Of a DNA stretch of 64,000 bases, positions 43,495-55,228 are shown one piece after another. Origin of the DNA: Triatoma infestans (Eukaryota > Arthropoda > Insecta > Hemiptera > Reduviidae); the NCBI GenBank assembly GCA_011037195.1, contig JAAEAF010014819.1, forward strand, positions 1 through 64,000, read 5' to 3'. A program made the translations under genes and the position numbers. The number at the start of each line of letters is the position of its first letter. Position 1 is the stretch's first letter. The notes below the pieces were generated by a model, which searched no databases, was not told the DNA's origin, and was given only the letters and a program-made list of their open reading frames with translations.

Positions 43495-43677
43495 AAAGTA
43501 AAAAATCTAACTAGTAAAGCGGTTCTTCCGGTTGAGGTATTTTGACAGATAACGTAGTGTCAGATCCCATGGTGATACTAAAACACGGAATTCAAGTTTT
43601 AACTTTCTGGGGTTTTTCATTTTGAGCTATGCTGTTCACCATACATACATACATACATACACACCCACACAACACAC

Positions 43678-43708
<31 letters not shown>

Positions 43709-43832
43709 CATTTGCTAAAAACCACTTTTTTGGACTCAGGGGACCTCAAAACGGATATTTCCGGTGAAAACTCGATATCGAAAATTTGACACGATTACAA
43801 TACTTCCTCCTTACTAGGAGTAAGAGAAAGTA
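43495..43832 (+). repeat. HINE-like repeat, 3' part only
   Basis: It begins inside the second monomer (AGTAAAAAATCTAACTAGTA) and runs through TTCTTCCGGTTGAGG, a long CA tract (43650-43704), the TTCCGGTGAAAACTCGATAT tail and the hairpin. The 5' half is absent. Confidence 0.8.
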
Positions 43833-44708
43833 AAAAAACTAAAAATCATCAGTGCATTAGTGTGGAACAACACCGTCATATAAGGTATACAATAACTGCA
43901 TGACATTTTGTCAAAACAAACGCAAAAGTCGCTGATGGTTTTTATTTTGTTTTGCAGCAAATTAGTGACAAATTTTCAAAGTTAATTTTTCATTAGAATC
44001 ATATGTTTTAAGGACCTCTGGGCAAAAAAAAAAATATTATGTAATTTTAAAAACCAAATCTAATTTCTTTACGGCAATTTTTTATATTTGACAAATTGTC
44101 TAGAAAAATAGAAACTGTTGTTACATGTTTAATTACCCTTAATTAGGTAATGGAAACGTAATCTGTAATGAAATGTCACAATAAAAGGAAGTATGACATT
44201 CAGATCACCTAGAACTAACTGAAAACATTTTTTCGTGAATGATAGGTCTTGGGTGGATAGGCGTTGGGATCAAATAAGGGAATTTTATTCGTCTGCTCCT
44301 TCAATGACGCAACAATCCATTTCCTCTGGCCAGTTTTTTCTGTCTTCTGCTGCTCTCTAGCTGCGGACACAAATAGCAGTGCTCGGCATCACTTCCAACG
44401 CCAACTACCAAACTCATCTTGTTTTTTTTTTTTATATATCCTGCAACTTCTTTTCTAACGAAAAATCCGGCCTACCTTTGCCTTCTGGTTTTATATCGTT
44501 AAATATCTTCTTCAATTAAATAAGCTTCTCAATTCAGCGCCTCCACCATCTTTCTTCAAAAATTACTCCATAACTGATCCTTCGAAGGAATCTTCCTTTC
44601 AAATCTGAGAAGAACCAATTCATTGGATTTTTTAACGGTTCAGCAATCAGATGCACATGTCAGAAAAGGCTTTCGTATAACTTCCACAACTCATATAATA
44701 ATATAATG
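43833..44708. other. No supported gene
   Basis: ATTTTTCATTAGAATCATAT with TTTTAAGGACCTCTGGGC near 43985 may be an old reversed tail of the main family. The 44240-44690 part is less AT-rich but I found no convincing domain. Confidence 0.35.
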
Positions 44709-44942
44709 TACTCACGCGTTGGTCTAGTGGCTAGCGCACTCCCCTTTCATGCGAGAATTCAAGGTTCGATTCTTGTGAGGGCAAAGTCGATGTTGAGAAA
44801 AAATAGGAAGCTACAGTTAGTAGCGCCCCAGGTAGCGAAGGCCGGATCTAAACGGTGTGGGAACTGCGGCGTGCTTACCACATGTCCCCCAACATATCGC
44901 CTTGGTCCTTTATGGAATGTAGCGCCATGGTTTTTTTTTTTA
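44709..44942 (+). mobile_element. tRNA-derived SINE, family 2
   Basis: ACTCACGCGTTGGTCTAGTG with GCTAGCGCACTC is the tRNA-like 5' end and box A; AAGGTTCGATTCTTGTG is box B. The body ends CTTTATGGAATGTAGCGCC followed by a T-rich tract. Relatives lie at 7076 and 59690. Such elements are moved by LINE enzymes. Confidence 0.8.
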
Positions 44943-46155
44943 TATATAATATAATAATAGCATTTATTAGCACACATAATCCCAAGGTGCCCAAGTGGAT
45001 AAACTCATCAATGTTTACAAAAACGTGCTTACCACTGAACCTTATTCTCTTCTTGCGTCATATTGGGGCCAACGCCCACATAAATAAGAGAACTTCCGAA
45101 TAAAGAATTTCCTGGGATCTCCAGGTGATTCGTAGCGGTGAATGAGCTTTCCAGTTGTTGGAATATTTTTTTTTTTTTTTTTTTGAGATACTGTGTACAT
45201 TCATCCACTTATACTTCTTCATTCTCTCTATCTCACACACACACACAAACGCAGGCAAGCATAGACCATTCGCTTCTTCTTTATATCATAACAAATATAT
45301 TTTATATCCATGTATACAATGAAAACTAAAATTTCGAAAATTCAGTAAGATCGCAAGACCGTCCAATTATTGTAACAATAAGGAAAATAAAAATTAGATA
45401 AAAAAAATTAAAATAATGAATAGTTTTAATATATAAATAAAGATAATTTCAAACCGATTGTATTTAGAGAAAGTAAATTGGCCATATGCCAGGATTGGTT
45501 TCATAAAGTTCTCTACTCTCTAAATGTGTGTAGTTGGCTCTCTCTAACAGCATTAGAATTTACTATACTACTTTACGTAATAGAATCTCTCGCACAACAT
45601 TAAGTCTTTCCAATACCAACTTCTAATACACCTTTAAATATATAAACTTTGTTGAATTAAATTAGGTGCTATATGCAAGTTAAATTAAGGGGATCAGTTA
45701 CATGCTGCACATGGAGTTGAATATTTCTACTAAATAGAATTCCATGGAAATTTCATTAATTAAATTGCTAATTCCCACAGCTATTTAATAAAACAAAATA
45801 TCCAAGAAAGAAAATATAAAAAGCAAATTGTTTTTAATTATTAACAATAAATATTCAAGTTTAAATAGAGAAATAAATATAAAATATAAAAAATCAATTT
45901 AAATTGTGTGGAACAGTTGCGTGAATAAAAAGCAATATACTATAAATATGTCCTGTAAAAGTAAACAGGGGTTGATCAGGAATTCAGGATAGAGGAGCAT
46001 TATTTGCAGCGCTACCCAGCAATCGATTAAGCACACAATGTTCTGCGCAGCCTAATACATAGCCTCTTTTAAATAAAAATCAAATTTAAAATTAATACTA
46101 ATCAATTTTTTTTTTTAATTCAACCAACTTTAAAATAGTGAAAAAAAAATGGAAA
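44943..46155. other. AT-rich stretch, no gene seen
   Basis: There are a T run (45167-45184) and a CA tract (45233-45246). No gene is supported. Confidence 0.4.
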
Positions 46156-46189
46156 ATTACTTTGTTAAAACGTTGGTTTGATTATGCTT

Positions 46190-47235
46190 TATATTAATTA
46201 AATATATACATATATTAATTAAATATCCAGCTTGCTGGATTGTGGAGTGACAGCAGCGGAAACCGAATTGATAGTTTGGTATTATCTTCAATGGTTCAAT
46301 AATTTTTAGAAGGCGAGGTAGAAGGAGTCTTCCAAATATTTTTCCTAGAATGGGAAGGAGATTAGTGGGACGGTAGGAAGAAGGCAGATGAGTTGGTTTT
46401 TTGGGTTTTGATATCATTCTAATTGTAGGAATTTCAAGAGAATAGGATAGTAGGTAGTTCTTGGTGTAGAGTTGTATATAGTAGTAAGAAAAATTATTGC
46501 TTTTTTAGGTAGTTGTTGAAGGATTTAGCTGTAATTAGACCGTAACCAGGGCTTTTTTTCTTCGGGAGATTGGTAATGATCAGTTTGACTTGAGTGGGTG
46601 TAAATGCGTTGGGCGAAAATGAAAGAGGTAAAGGTGTGTCCTAGTTCTTTGTTAATTTCTGTTGTGTGTTGTAAGTCTTGGATGTTAGGATGTGCTATGA
46701 AGACAGATGAGAGGTGAGCTGCGAATAATTCAGCTTTTTCTTGGTCTGATTTGGCCCAGGAGTTATCGGCAGAGCGAAGAGGATAAGAAGTTTGTTGAAA
46801 TTTTAATATGCGTTTAGTAGCAGTCCAAAGTGAGTTGTCGTCAGTCGTATATTGATTATTATAGTGTGTTTGAAGTTCTGTTTTAAGTTTTCTTGTCAGT
46901 TGATTAAATTGTCTTTTGTGGGAAGGATTCGTTGTACGTTGCCAGAGGGATCTCGCTCGTCGCTTCTGAGTTATCAGAGTTCGTATATGGAGGGGTAAGT
47001 TGTACGGTACTCGTTCAGTTCGTATATTTGTGCAGTTGGACGTTGCTTGTCTTACGCTTTGTTGTATTATTACAGTTGTAAAGTTGTATACAGTATCATC
47101 TAGTTGTTGAGGTGTTTTGAGCGATGTTTTTAGGTTGATTTTCTCTTCAAGTAAGTCTCTAAAATAGTCCCAGTCTATAGGTCCGTTGATTAGTAAAGCT
47201 TTCGGAAGGGAGCGTTTGGGGTGGATGTCTAAAAA
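46190..47235 (-). pseudogene. Jockey-like LINE, linker and N-terminal reverse transcriptase
   Basis: On the minus strand the remnant reads INGPIDWDYFRDLLEEKINL, DDTVYNFTTVIIQQSVRQAT, LITQKRRARSLWQRT and SADNSWAKSDQEKAELFAAH. After shifts it reads KPTHLPSSYRPTNLLPILGK and IFGRLLLPRL, then IPNYQFGFRCCHST. SYRPxxLLPxxGKxFExLLxxR and FGFRxxHST are the first reverse-transcriptase motifs of Jockey-clade LINEs. The catalytic YADD region is absent here. Frameshifts near 46420 and 46540 break it. Confidence 0.85.
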
Positions 47236-47246
47236 TTTACATTAAA

Positions 47247-47400
47247 CTTAAATATTTGTACTAAAAATTTCTTTTATTCTAAAAATTTTACTACCACATA
47301 TTGTGGAGGGAAATGTTAAAAATAAAAAAAAATAAAAAAAACATTTGTCTATGTTTTATGCCGAACATTTCGGCCTAAGTTTTATCTGGAAGATAAATCC
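47247..47400 (-). repeat. RTE-like 3' UTR fragment, second copy
   Basis: This matches 41621-41760 in the same orientation, including the TATTGTGGAGGGAAATGTTA block and the reversed AGATAAAACTTAGGCCGAAA. No coding sequence is attached. Confidence 0.6.
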
Positions 47401-48208
47401 TGGAAATCCTACAGCCATATTAACTTAATAAACCCAATGGCCATATTAAACTTTTATATTACCATAAATGACAATATAATTAACATTTATGGCAATATAA
47501 TTGCCATAATTGACTTTACGTTAGACTGCTCGACAGCCTATAAAGAGATATTAAAGTGTGTATTTATTCCAACTCTTATTATCTTTTTCAAAATCTGCCG
47601 TAAAGTATAAAAAAAAAATTCATCTGAGTTGGAACTAACTTACCAGAAGTCTCATTGGTAAAGTAAGAGGATATTTTGAGGGAAAAAGCATTGTTTCGAC
47701 AGCTTATTAAGCTGAAAAACACTTGAGTTTGGATGAATAGCACTTTAATACTTTATAAAATAAATCTATTAGTTTTTCGATAATTTTAAAAAGATTGTAA
47801 TTTTAGGTAGTGAGAAAAAAAAAAAATTGAAAAACATTAAAGGGAACCAACTCTAAAGGCTCTAAACAGAAAAAAAGGTTTATAAGCTGGTTACAAGAAG
47901 TTTTCTGTCTAGGAACGATATACTTTTATAGCAAAACAACTGTGTAATGCGTGCAATTGGAGTTGCATACTAATCAAATAACTAGGATAATTGAAAAACT
48001 CCATTTTAAGCGTACGGTTAAAGTTCGCGAAATTGCTATTTTAAAAAAAAAAAACATTGCTTCATTCTACTTTCATTATTGATGCTCTAATTATATAACA
48101 AACTTGGCACGTAATCGACAAATGTTAACAAAAGAACGGTAATTTGAAGGTAGATCTTTAAGAACCCGGTTCAATCAAATATATTTTCTTTTATTTTATG
48201 CAATATAC
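47401..48208. other. AT-rich stretch, no gene seen
   Basis: A run of short repeats around TTAACTTAATA, ATGGCCATATTAA and TGGCAATATAATTGCCATAA lies at 47415-47515. No gene was found. Confidence 0.4.
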
Positions 48209-48239
48209 ATGTACCATTTTTCTCGATCGGATAATGACG

Positions 48240-48700
48240 ATGACAACAGAGATATCCAGCATAGCAATCCTAAAAACCGATTTCCACTAAAAATGAGTAA
48301 AGGTCACTTGTATGGTGCTGGTCTAATGCATTGTATTTTTCTTTGGATTCCGGTGAAATCATTATATCTGAGAAGTATACACAGCAAATTAGTGACATTA
48401 ACTAAAACTGTAACAGAGTAAGCCAATGTTTCTTCTCCACAAAACGCCCGACCACATATCGCAAAAGATGCATTGAATTGGGCTATAAGGTATTGCTTTA
48501 TCTACCATATTCATCTAACTGACTATTACTTCTTCAACTTTTCGAAAGCTTGGGAGGGAAAACTCACAAAAAGCAGGATGCAGAAAATGTTTTTCAAGAG
48601 TTCGTCGAATCCTGAAGCATGAATTTATGCGCTACAGCTTATCATTGGCAAAAATGTATAGATCATAGGGATTTCTATTTAAGATGTGTTTCAGCATAGT
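48240..48700 (+). pseudogene. mariner transposase C-terminal remnant
   Basis: KGHLYGAGLMHCIFLWIPVK and SLYLRSIHSKLVTLTK align with the segment between the first and second catalytic residues of mariner transposases. QNARPHIAKDALN follows in another frame (the HDNARPH block). DYYFFNFSKAWEGKLT and later frames match YHFFxxLxxFLxGK and the final ALQLIIGKNV (usually INKLISRWQKCV). The reading shifts several times. Terminal repeats were not found. Confidence 0.7.
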
Positions 48701-48771
48701 TATTTTAAAATTCACGATCCAAAACGGCCAATTACTTTTTCATCATCCCTGCATAACCGCAGATCAAAAAA

Positions 48772-49720
48772 TCTGGTGTGAAAAACACACACAACTTTCT
48801 CTTACTCCAGTTCTCAAAATTATAATTGACAAATTTTATAGTTTGTGTACCAAATTAACTGAAATATGACCAAAACTGAAAAAACTGTTCAGTAAAAGCG
48901 ACTTCTGGCTAACTAATTTCCTTGAAACTCGGAATTTTGGCCATCTATTTATTTCTAATTAATTTTGTTTGGATGATAGAATTGTATAATCAACTATGAT
49001 ACTACTTTAGAGGAAGCTGAAACTCCACCCCCTCTCCTAAAAGTGCCATTAAATGAATTTTCCTACAGAAATGTTTAAATAAAAGTTGTAGATCTTTGTA
49101 CGTTTAGCTTATATAATACGTTCCAAAAAAATCGTCGAAGACATTTTTGAGAAAATCGCGAAGAAGTGGAAAAATCCTTAGTAAAGTGGTAAAGTTAACG
49201 CACTTCCGGTCTTCCGATTTTTTCAAACTCAGAATTTCAGCAACATATTTAATTCTAATTAAATATATTTAGATGATAGAATTGTTTATAAACTGAAATA
49301 GCACTTTAGATGAAACCTAACCCCCCCCTCCCCTATTGCCCTTAAGGAATTTTCCCACCGAAATGTTTCAAATAAAAGTTGTAGTCTTGTATGTGTATTG
49401 ATAACCAAGTTTAAAGAAACGTCGGTGCCATTTTTGAGCAAAAACAAAAAACAAAACCTAACAAGTAAAGTGGTACTTCCGGTGAGGAAATTTGACAGAT
49501 GACCCACTGTCGGATTCCATGGTGATACCTAAACGGAATATCAAGTTTGATCTTTCTACGATTTTTCGTTTCCAAGCTATGCTGTTCTCACACACAAACA
49601 CACACAGACCATTTGCTACGCACTCAGGGGATCTCAAAACGGATATTTCCGGTGAAAACTCGATATCGACAATTTGACGCGATTACAATACTTCGCGATT
49701 ACTAGGAGTAAGATGAAGTA
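48772..49720 (+). repeat. Full-length HINE-like repeat (copy 6)
   Basis: It starts TCTGGTGTGAAAAACACACA, with ACTTTCTCTTACTCC at about 48795. Monomer marks are GCGACTTCTGGCTAAC (48897), CACTTCCGGTCTTCCG (49201) and TACTTCCGGTGAGG (49475). The hairpin is worn (CTTCGCGATTACTAGGAGTA). It follows the mariner remnant closely. Confidence 0.8.
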
Positions 49721-51134
49721 AAAATGAATTGAATAATGTAAAATCTAATAAAGGCAGCGCTGCAACGACTCATTCTGCGTTTTAAACCAGGAAGCTTCAC
49801 CTAGTAATTTTGCTCTATATTACTGTTATGGTTATGCCTATTATTATTATCATTATTGTTATTTCCAAAAAATTTAATTAAAATAAATCTGGTATTTATT
49901 GTGCCACTTTAAATGCCAGTTTTAATAGCAAAATATACCAAAAAATTAGTGACCTGACCGTATAAGGCATTAATTACAATAAGAGCGAAAAAATAAGGTC
50001 CAACATTCCAAAGAGTGCCGAAACCACTTGAAACATATAACGGTTCATGTTTATTAGATACAAAATCTGCACTAGTTAATTCATTTGTTTAATAAAATAA
50101 AAATTAAAAAGTATCAGAATAATAATTAGCCAAACTGGGATTTAGAGCAGAACAAGAAACAAGGATAGATATATTCTGTTTTGAATATTAGATAACAGAA
50201 ATTATTAATGTTTAATCCCTTCTTAATTTTTAATATATATAATTTATTTTTTTTTTTTACTTTTTTTTAAAAGAAACGGTTCCTCTTTTTTGCAAATCCT
50301 TTTTTTAAATAAATTAACAAATTTTATCTCATTTTGAGAATAATTATCTTTATATTTATTCTAAACATAGAATGCTTATCTTTCACGCTTTTTTTTTTTC
50401 TTTTATTCTTTTAATTTTTTCTCCATCATTTTTCAACTTCTTCACTAGAAGGCTTAGTAATTTACAAAAGCTTTTTGCACTAAGTATTAGACGCATCCCT
50501 GATGTTTTCTTAATGAAAATACTTGCCACTACTTGCTAATGCATACAGCCTTAACAGAGTTTTAATCCAGATGAAATTTCTCTATCTCTTTCTCACTCTC
50601 TCTCATTCTCACACTATCTTCCAGATATTATAAAAAACATTAAAATTTATTAAAGTAAAAGTTTTTTATTATTTCTTTAAAGCTTAAAAATGTTCCAAAT
50701 AAAAACAAATTTATATATATATATATATATTTTTTAATTTCTAAATATATAAATATTTCTTTTTAGAAATAAGTCCACAGATTAATAATCAGGCAGAAAT
50801 TTCCTCCTTTATCACAATAAAAACCATCTCGCTAAATATGTCTTATTTTCAAAATTAAAATGCGAATCAGATTGAGTAAATCATCAACCGGAAGTACTGA
50901 TTTACTGAAATTTCAATTTCATTGAATCGCTGCTCTCTCCAAAAAAAAGCGCCAACAAATTTCTTTACAATATCGTAAACTATAATGGCTGCCGCCTAAC
51001 ACTTCTAGGGCATAGATTTGCTAATCAGATGTTCATAGAAAGAAATTAAGGCCGACCATTTAGTTAATATGCCAACTGTTAGGATGGCTCCCACATTTAA
51101 TTTCGATAGAAATTACCATGTTTTAGTACCGAAC
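49721..51134. other. AT-rich stretch, no gene seen
   Basis: There are long T runs (50245-50275, 50389-50400) and a TA run (50713-50731). No gene is supported. Confidence 0.45.
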
Positions 51135-51360
51135 AGAACTGACTGGTATAGCAGCCCTTCTCAGATCGATAACTCTAAATCCGGTTTACGGGTGATTCCA
51201 GATTCAGTCGGGAGTCGGAGCTGGGATCTATAGGGACAGGCTAAAGGTCAAAAAATTAAAGCCAGCCTCTAGGAAAGTACGCCACAGACTTCCAAGCTGA
51301 GGTGATGACACTACAACTCTGTGCTAAGAGGATTAACGTAGGCCGGAAACAGAAAATAAG
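51135..51360 (+). pseudogene. RNase H LINE fragment
   Basis: TDFQAEVMTLQLCAKRINVG matches the FQAExxAxxxCA block holding the RNase H glutamate, as in the LINE at 27.4 kb. The preceding VIPDSVGSRSWDL is a worn first block. Nothing follows downstream of the second motif. Confidence 0.6.
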
Positions 51361-51540
51361 AATAGAAATATATACGTAACAAACTAACATATTGCCCCAT
51401 AATTAAACATTAAACATATAATTTTACCCACTAAAAGACTTAATATAAAGAAAGAGTAAATACAATGTGAGAAATTAGCAAATGAAGACACGCCCACTAC
51501 GTATATTCAAGATGGCGAAGGAAGGAGGAGGTTCCACTCC

Positions 51541-51948
51541 ATGTTCTACCCGCCCTGTTTCTTGATAGTGTCGCTTTGGTATTCAAGGCGACACTACCTT
51601 GAAGAAGGTAATTGCAATAAGTACGAAACGTCGGTTTATAAAAACACTGACGCCAGTCTCAACCAGAAAATCTTAATTGTTATTTATGATAATAGACGCA
51701 GAATCCTAAAAGATAATATTTGCTTCTTCAGTCATTTTCTTATACAAAATATCTTTAAAAAAATCGAAAACTCCCATACAAATTCTGAAATATCGACCAT
51801 GAGAGATCTCCACGAGAGAATTTTTTGGAGAGCTGAGTACTTAACCAAATTAATACCTATTTATTCAGTAGACTTTAGACAACAACATCTGGCTTTCTCA
51901 TGGGATAATAAGAGGACCGTATTCAAACAAGATGTTTTTATTATGTAA
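51541..51948 (+). repeat. Repeat with CTGAAGA-hairpin motif (Penelope-terminus-like), copy 2, spanning a 135-residue frame
   Basis: A 10-bp hairpin GTGTCGCTTT...AAGGCGACAC (51565-51592) is followed by ACCTTGAAGAAGGTAATTGC, AATAAGTAC and GAAACGTCGG. The order and the following AACACTGACGCCAGTCTCAA and GACGCAGAATCC parallel 8045-8210. An open frame of 135 residues crosses it (EGNCNKYETSVYKNTDASLN ... DLHERIFWRAEYLTK) but has no recognised domain. The frame is probably an accident of the repeat. Confidence 0.45.
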
Positions 51949-53079
51949 CAGAGATGAGAAAATCGATAGAGTCGTAAAGCTGTTCAATACTAATTTAAGA
52001 GGGATATTAAATTATTCAGAGGTTAGCACGCTGTATTGGCACTTAATTCGATTTTGTTTTGTTAGATAAGATTCTATACTGGGTTCTCTGCTTGAAAGGG
52101 AATTAGGAACTAGCAGATGAAGGCAGCATACAAAAAGCATACATACCATTCTACTAGTCCCATGTTAACCTTGTCATCGTCACGGCCAACTACCTATACC
52201 ACTTACTACCCTGAACTTCAATAATATATTGTAACATCCCTAGTAGTATTTCTTTCATTCAATCATTCCTACATTACTCCTTAATATTTTCTAATTAAGC
52301 ATAACTAATTAAGGCTTTTTATTATTATTCAAGTAATCTATATCTATGAGAGAAAACTAATTTAACTAGAATATTATCTATATATATATATGTATATGTA
52401 TATATATTTGTCTTTCTCTTATTCCCTCATTCGCTCCCTCTCTCTCTATTATTTATCCACCTGTCTCTTACAATTACACTACTATAGATCAGGTAATAAT
52501 AGATGGTTCTGTTAGTGGCTTAGTATGGAATATTGGTTAGGCGACCGAATAATTGGAAGCAATAGAAATATATATATTAGAATGATTTCCTCACACCAAT
52601 AGTTCAAGTTCCAAAGTCCATATCGATAATTTATCGATCTTTCCAGTATTCATTGTAAGTACCGCTTTTATTTTAAGCTCATTCGTTTAAGTCTTTTGTG
52701 TTTGTGTGAGTGTGCGAGTGTGCGTAGACCCCACGCTAGCCGTTTTTCAACTTAAAATAGGAGTTATCGAATGTGACTGACTGGTGCATGGAAAGTACAG
52801 TCTGGAATAGATATGATAAGGAGGAACTTTATATATGGCGACAAGAAAGGAGATTTAAGCAGCTCTAAAGGATGGCCCGGTCTATCTAAAGAATTCAAAA
52901 CATTTTTTTTCCTTTAACAAATCTACTTATACTGAGAAATAATAATTTACGTTTATCAATGTCCCAGGGTTATTTTTCTGATCAATAAATATAAAAATAT
53001 ATATACCTGAAATATATGATAAAAATATTATTCCTTCCTACAATTTTATCAACATAACATTTTGCCCATTTTTATTTTC
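51949..53079. other. AT-rich stretch, no gene seen
   Basis: There are a TA run (52379-52390) and TC-rich sequence near 52408-52455. No gene was found. Confidence 0.4.
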
Positions 53080-53553
53080 TTTTAGAAAAAGTATTGCAAT
53101 CGTGTCAAACTTTCGATATTGAATTTTCACCGGATATACACGTTTTGAGTTCCCCAGAATCCAAAAAAGTGTTTTTTTTTTAGAAAAGGGTGCTAAAAAA
53201 ACCACAACTCGCAAAAAGTTCAAACTTGACATTCTGTTTTGGTATCGTCATGGGATGCGACAAGAAGTTATCTGTCAAAATTCCTCAACCCGATGTACCA
53301 CTTTACTGAACGGTTTTCTTTTTCAAATTTTTTTTTTTTTTGTAGATTTTCTCAAAAATGGCTCCAAATATTTTCTTTTAAAATCATATATCAACTAGAC
53401 ATATGAAGAGTTAAAACTTTTATTTGAAACATTTCTTCGGGAAAATTCATTTAAGGTAGCTAGCTTTAGGGGCAATATTTCTTTCTAAAGTACTATTCTA
53501 GTTTATTATACGATGCCTAAGCTTAAATAATATTAATTAGTAATAAATATGTT

Positions 53554-54373
53554 CTAGTTATGTTCTAAATATATTCTAGTTCTGGCTCCTCTGGATCTCC
53601 TATCTTTCCAATCCATGCTGGTGTTCCCCAAGGCAATGTCCTTGCTCCTCTCCTATATATTTTCTATACTGCAGATATCCCTTCCCACCTAGAAACAATC
53701 CTCCATTCCTACGCTGATGACGTGTGTGTTATTGCTCCAAATCTCTATTCTGTTTCCGCATCGTGTGCACTACAATCCCATATCACCTCTCTTCAAGACT
53801 GGCTTATCAGGTGGAGAATAAAGGCAATCCCACTAAAAGCAAATGCATATCCTTCACCCGCCATCGCGCTACTCTCTCGCCCATTCCCTCCTTCATGGGA
53901 CCATAATACCGACAGTCAACAATGTCCGATATTAAGGTCTTTATCTAGACAAAAGACTCATTTGGAATCCGCATACACGATTAAAAAGACTTGAACTAAA
54001 CAGACGTTACAAACTTCTCCCGCGACTACTTAACCGACGCTCTAAACTTTCCGTTGAAAACAAGAGTCTTATCTACAACACTATTATTATAAAACCCTTC
54101 TGGACATATGGATGCGAGGTCTGGGGGTTGGATCTCGTCAAGCTTTTCAATCCAAAATCCTCAGAAGAATTACCCATGTCTCGTTCTATGTTTCCAACCT
54201 TGTTACATTGTTTTTTGCTATAAAATAACAATAACTTTGGTTAGGATGGTATTAAAGGTTTTCAAAACTGAAGATAGACAATACACTGACCTCAAAATCC
54301 CTTTTGTCCATCAGTTAATAAAAGCACATTACAAAAAATTCCATGACCTCACCTCCAACCATTCTAACCCTTA
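53554..54373 (+). pseudogene. Jockey-like LINE, C-terminal reverse transcriptase
   Basis: HAGVPQGNVLAPLLYIFYTA and HSYADDVCVIAPN are the GxPQGxxLxPxLF and YADD catalytic motifs. After a shift near 53840, TKSKCISFTRHRATLSPIPS, LGLYLDKRLIWNPHTRLKRL, LNRRYKLLPRLLNRRSKLSV and ENKSLIYNTIIIKPFWTYGC follow, typical of the thumb region of Jockey elements. The closing DLKIPFVHQLIKAHYKKFHD ends near 54374. An 81-bp foreign block (54203-54283) interrupts the coding sequence. Confidence 0.88.
54203..54283 (+). repeat. 81-bp block inserted in the LINE, copy of 54704-54784
   Basis: TTACATTGTTTTTTGCTATA ... GAAGATAGACAATA is identical by eye to 54704-54784. It breaks the LINE between the codons for a VSNLT-like segment and DLKIPF, so it entered after the LINE. 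It has no terminal repeats of its own. Confidence 0.85.
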
Positions 54374-54703
54374 AAATATGTTGCCGAAATTCCGAGTTTA
54401 AAAAATGATGAGTTTTTACTGAAAAGTAGATTGTTTCAGTTTTCTTTGATTTTCCCCATAAAAATATCAAAGTATTTCATTAAATTTAATATTAACTATA
54501 AAACAGAGGCCAATTATTTTTGGCGGAAAACCTTTTTTTTTTATGAGAAATTTCATTTAAAGTCGTTTATAGTCTTCTGTTAAGTGTCCAAAAATAGACA
54601 AATAGATTTTATAATTTGAATTAATTATAGATAAAATGAAATTATAGATAATATGAATTTCAAATATTTATATTCTTTATAACAAATATTTGTCAAAATT
54701 TAA

Positions 54704-54784
54704 TTACATTGTTTTTTGCTATAAAATAACAATAACTTTGGTTAGGATGGTATTAAAGGTTTTCAAAACTGAAGATAGACAATA
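54704..54784 (+). repeat. 81-bp block, likely source copy
   Basis: This is the second copy of the block inside the LINE, 501 bp downstream, set in ordinary AT-rich sequence. Confidence 0.8.
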
Positions 54785-54969
54785 AAATATACAAACATAC
54801 ACTCTGATAATTTTATATATGTATATATAGAGGCATGAAAAGAGAGAGAGAAACTGTAGGATATCTATATGTATATCCTTTTTGTAGTTAACAAGAGGCT
54901 GCTGCTACAAACACTGGACACATTTAAACACCATTTTCTACTTGCTATTATTATACTAGCCTCTTCTCT

Positions 54970-55228
54970 AGCATTATCAGTAGCTGTACACTCATCCTTA
55001 TTTCTGGTAAATTATTCATATTAACAAACATTTCGCTTATCATATTCACGAAACACGTACAGCATTTATTTAAACACTAATAATGAGCACTGTTATCTCT
55101 TTAAGCAGATTAATCACACAATAGCAATGCTTAGAAATGTTGTAAAGAAATACATTAATATTATTAAACTAAATCTTATATAATTTTAATGCTGGTATTC
55201 ACTATTTAAATAAGAGTAATAATATTTT
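54970..55228 (-). repeat. Inverted duplicate of 43232-43490
   Basis: Its inverse complement is nearly identical to 43232-43490. It lies directly outside the 3' end of the reversed copy at 55229-56209, as in the other location. Confidence 0.85.

Larger units (their letters stand above)
53080..54520 (-). repeat. HINE-like repeat split by a Jockey-like LINE
   Basis: The left part has GTATTGCAATCGTGTCAAAC, TTGAATTTTCACCGG and TTATCTGTCAAAATTCCTCA. The right part resumes at 54374 with AAATATGTTGCCGAAATTCC and GAGTTTTTACTGAAAAGTAG. AAATATGTT occurs on both sides of the LINE (53545-53553 and 54374-54382), a likely target duplication. The terminal hairpin and the 5' end are eroded. Confidence 0.75.

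Noticed and set aside
50580..50640. TC-rich tract as a promoter element
   Set aside because: It is simple sequence without a TATA box or transcript evidence.
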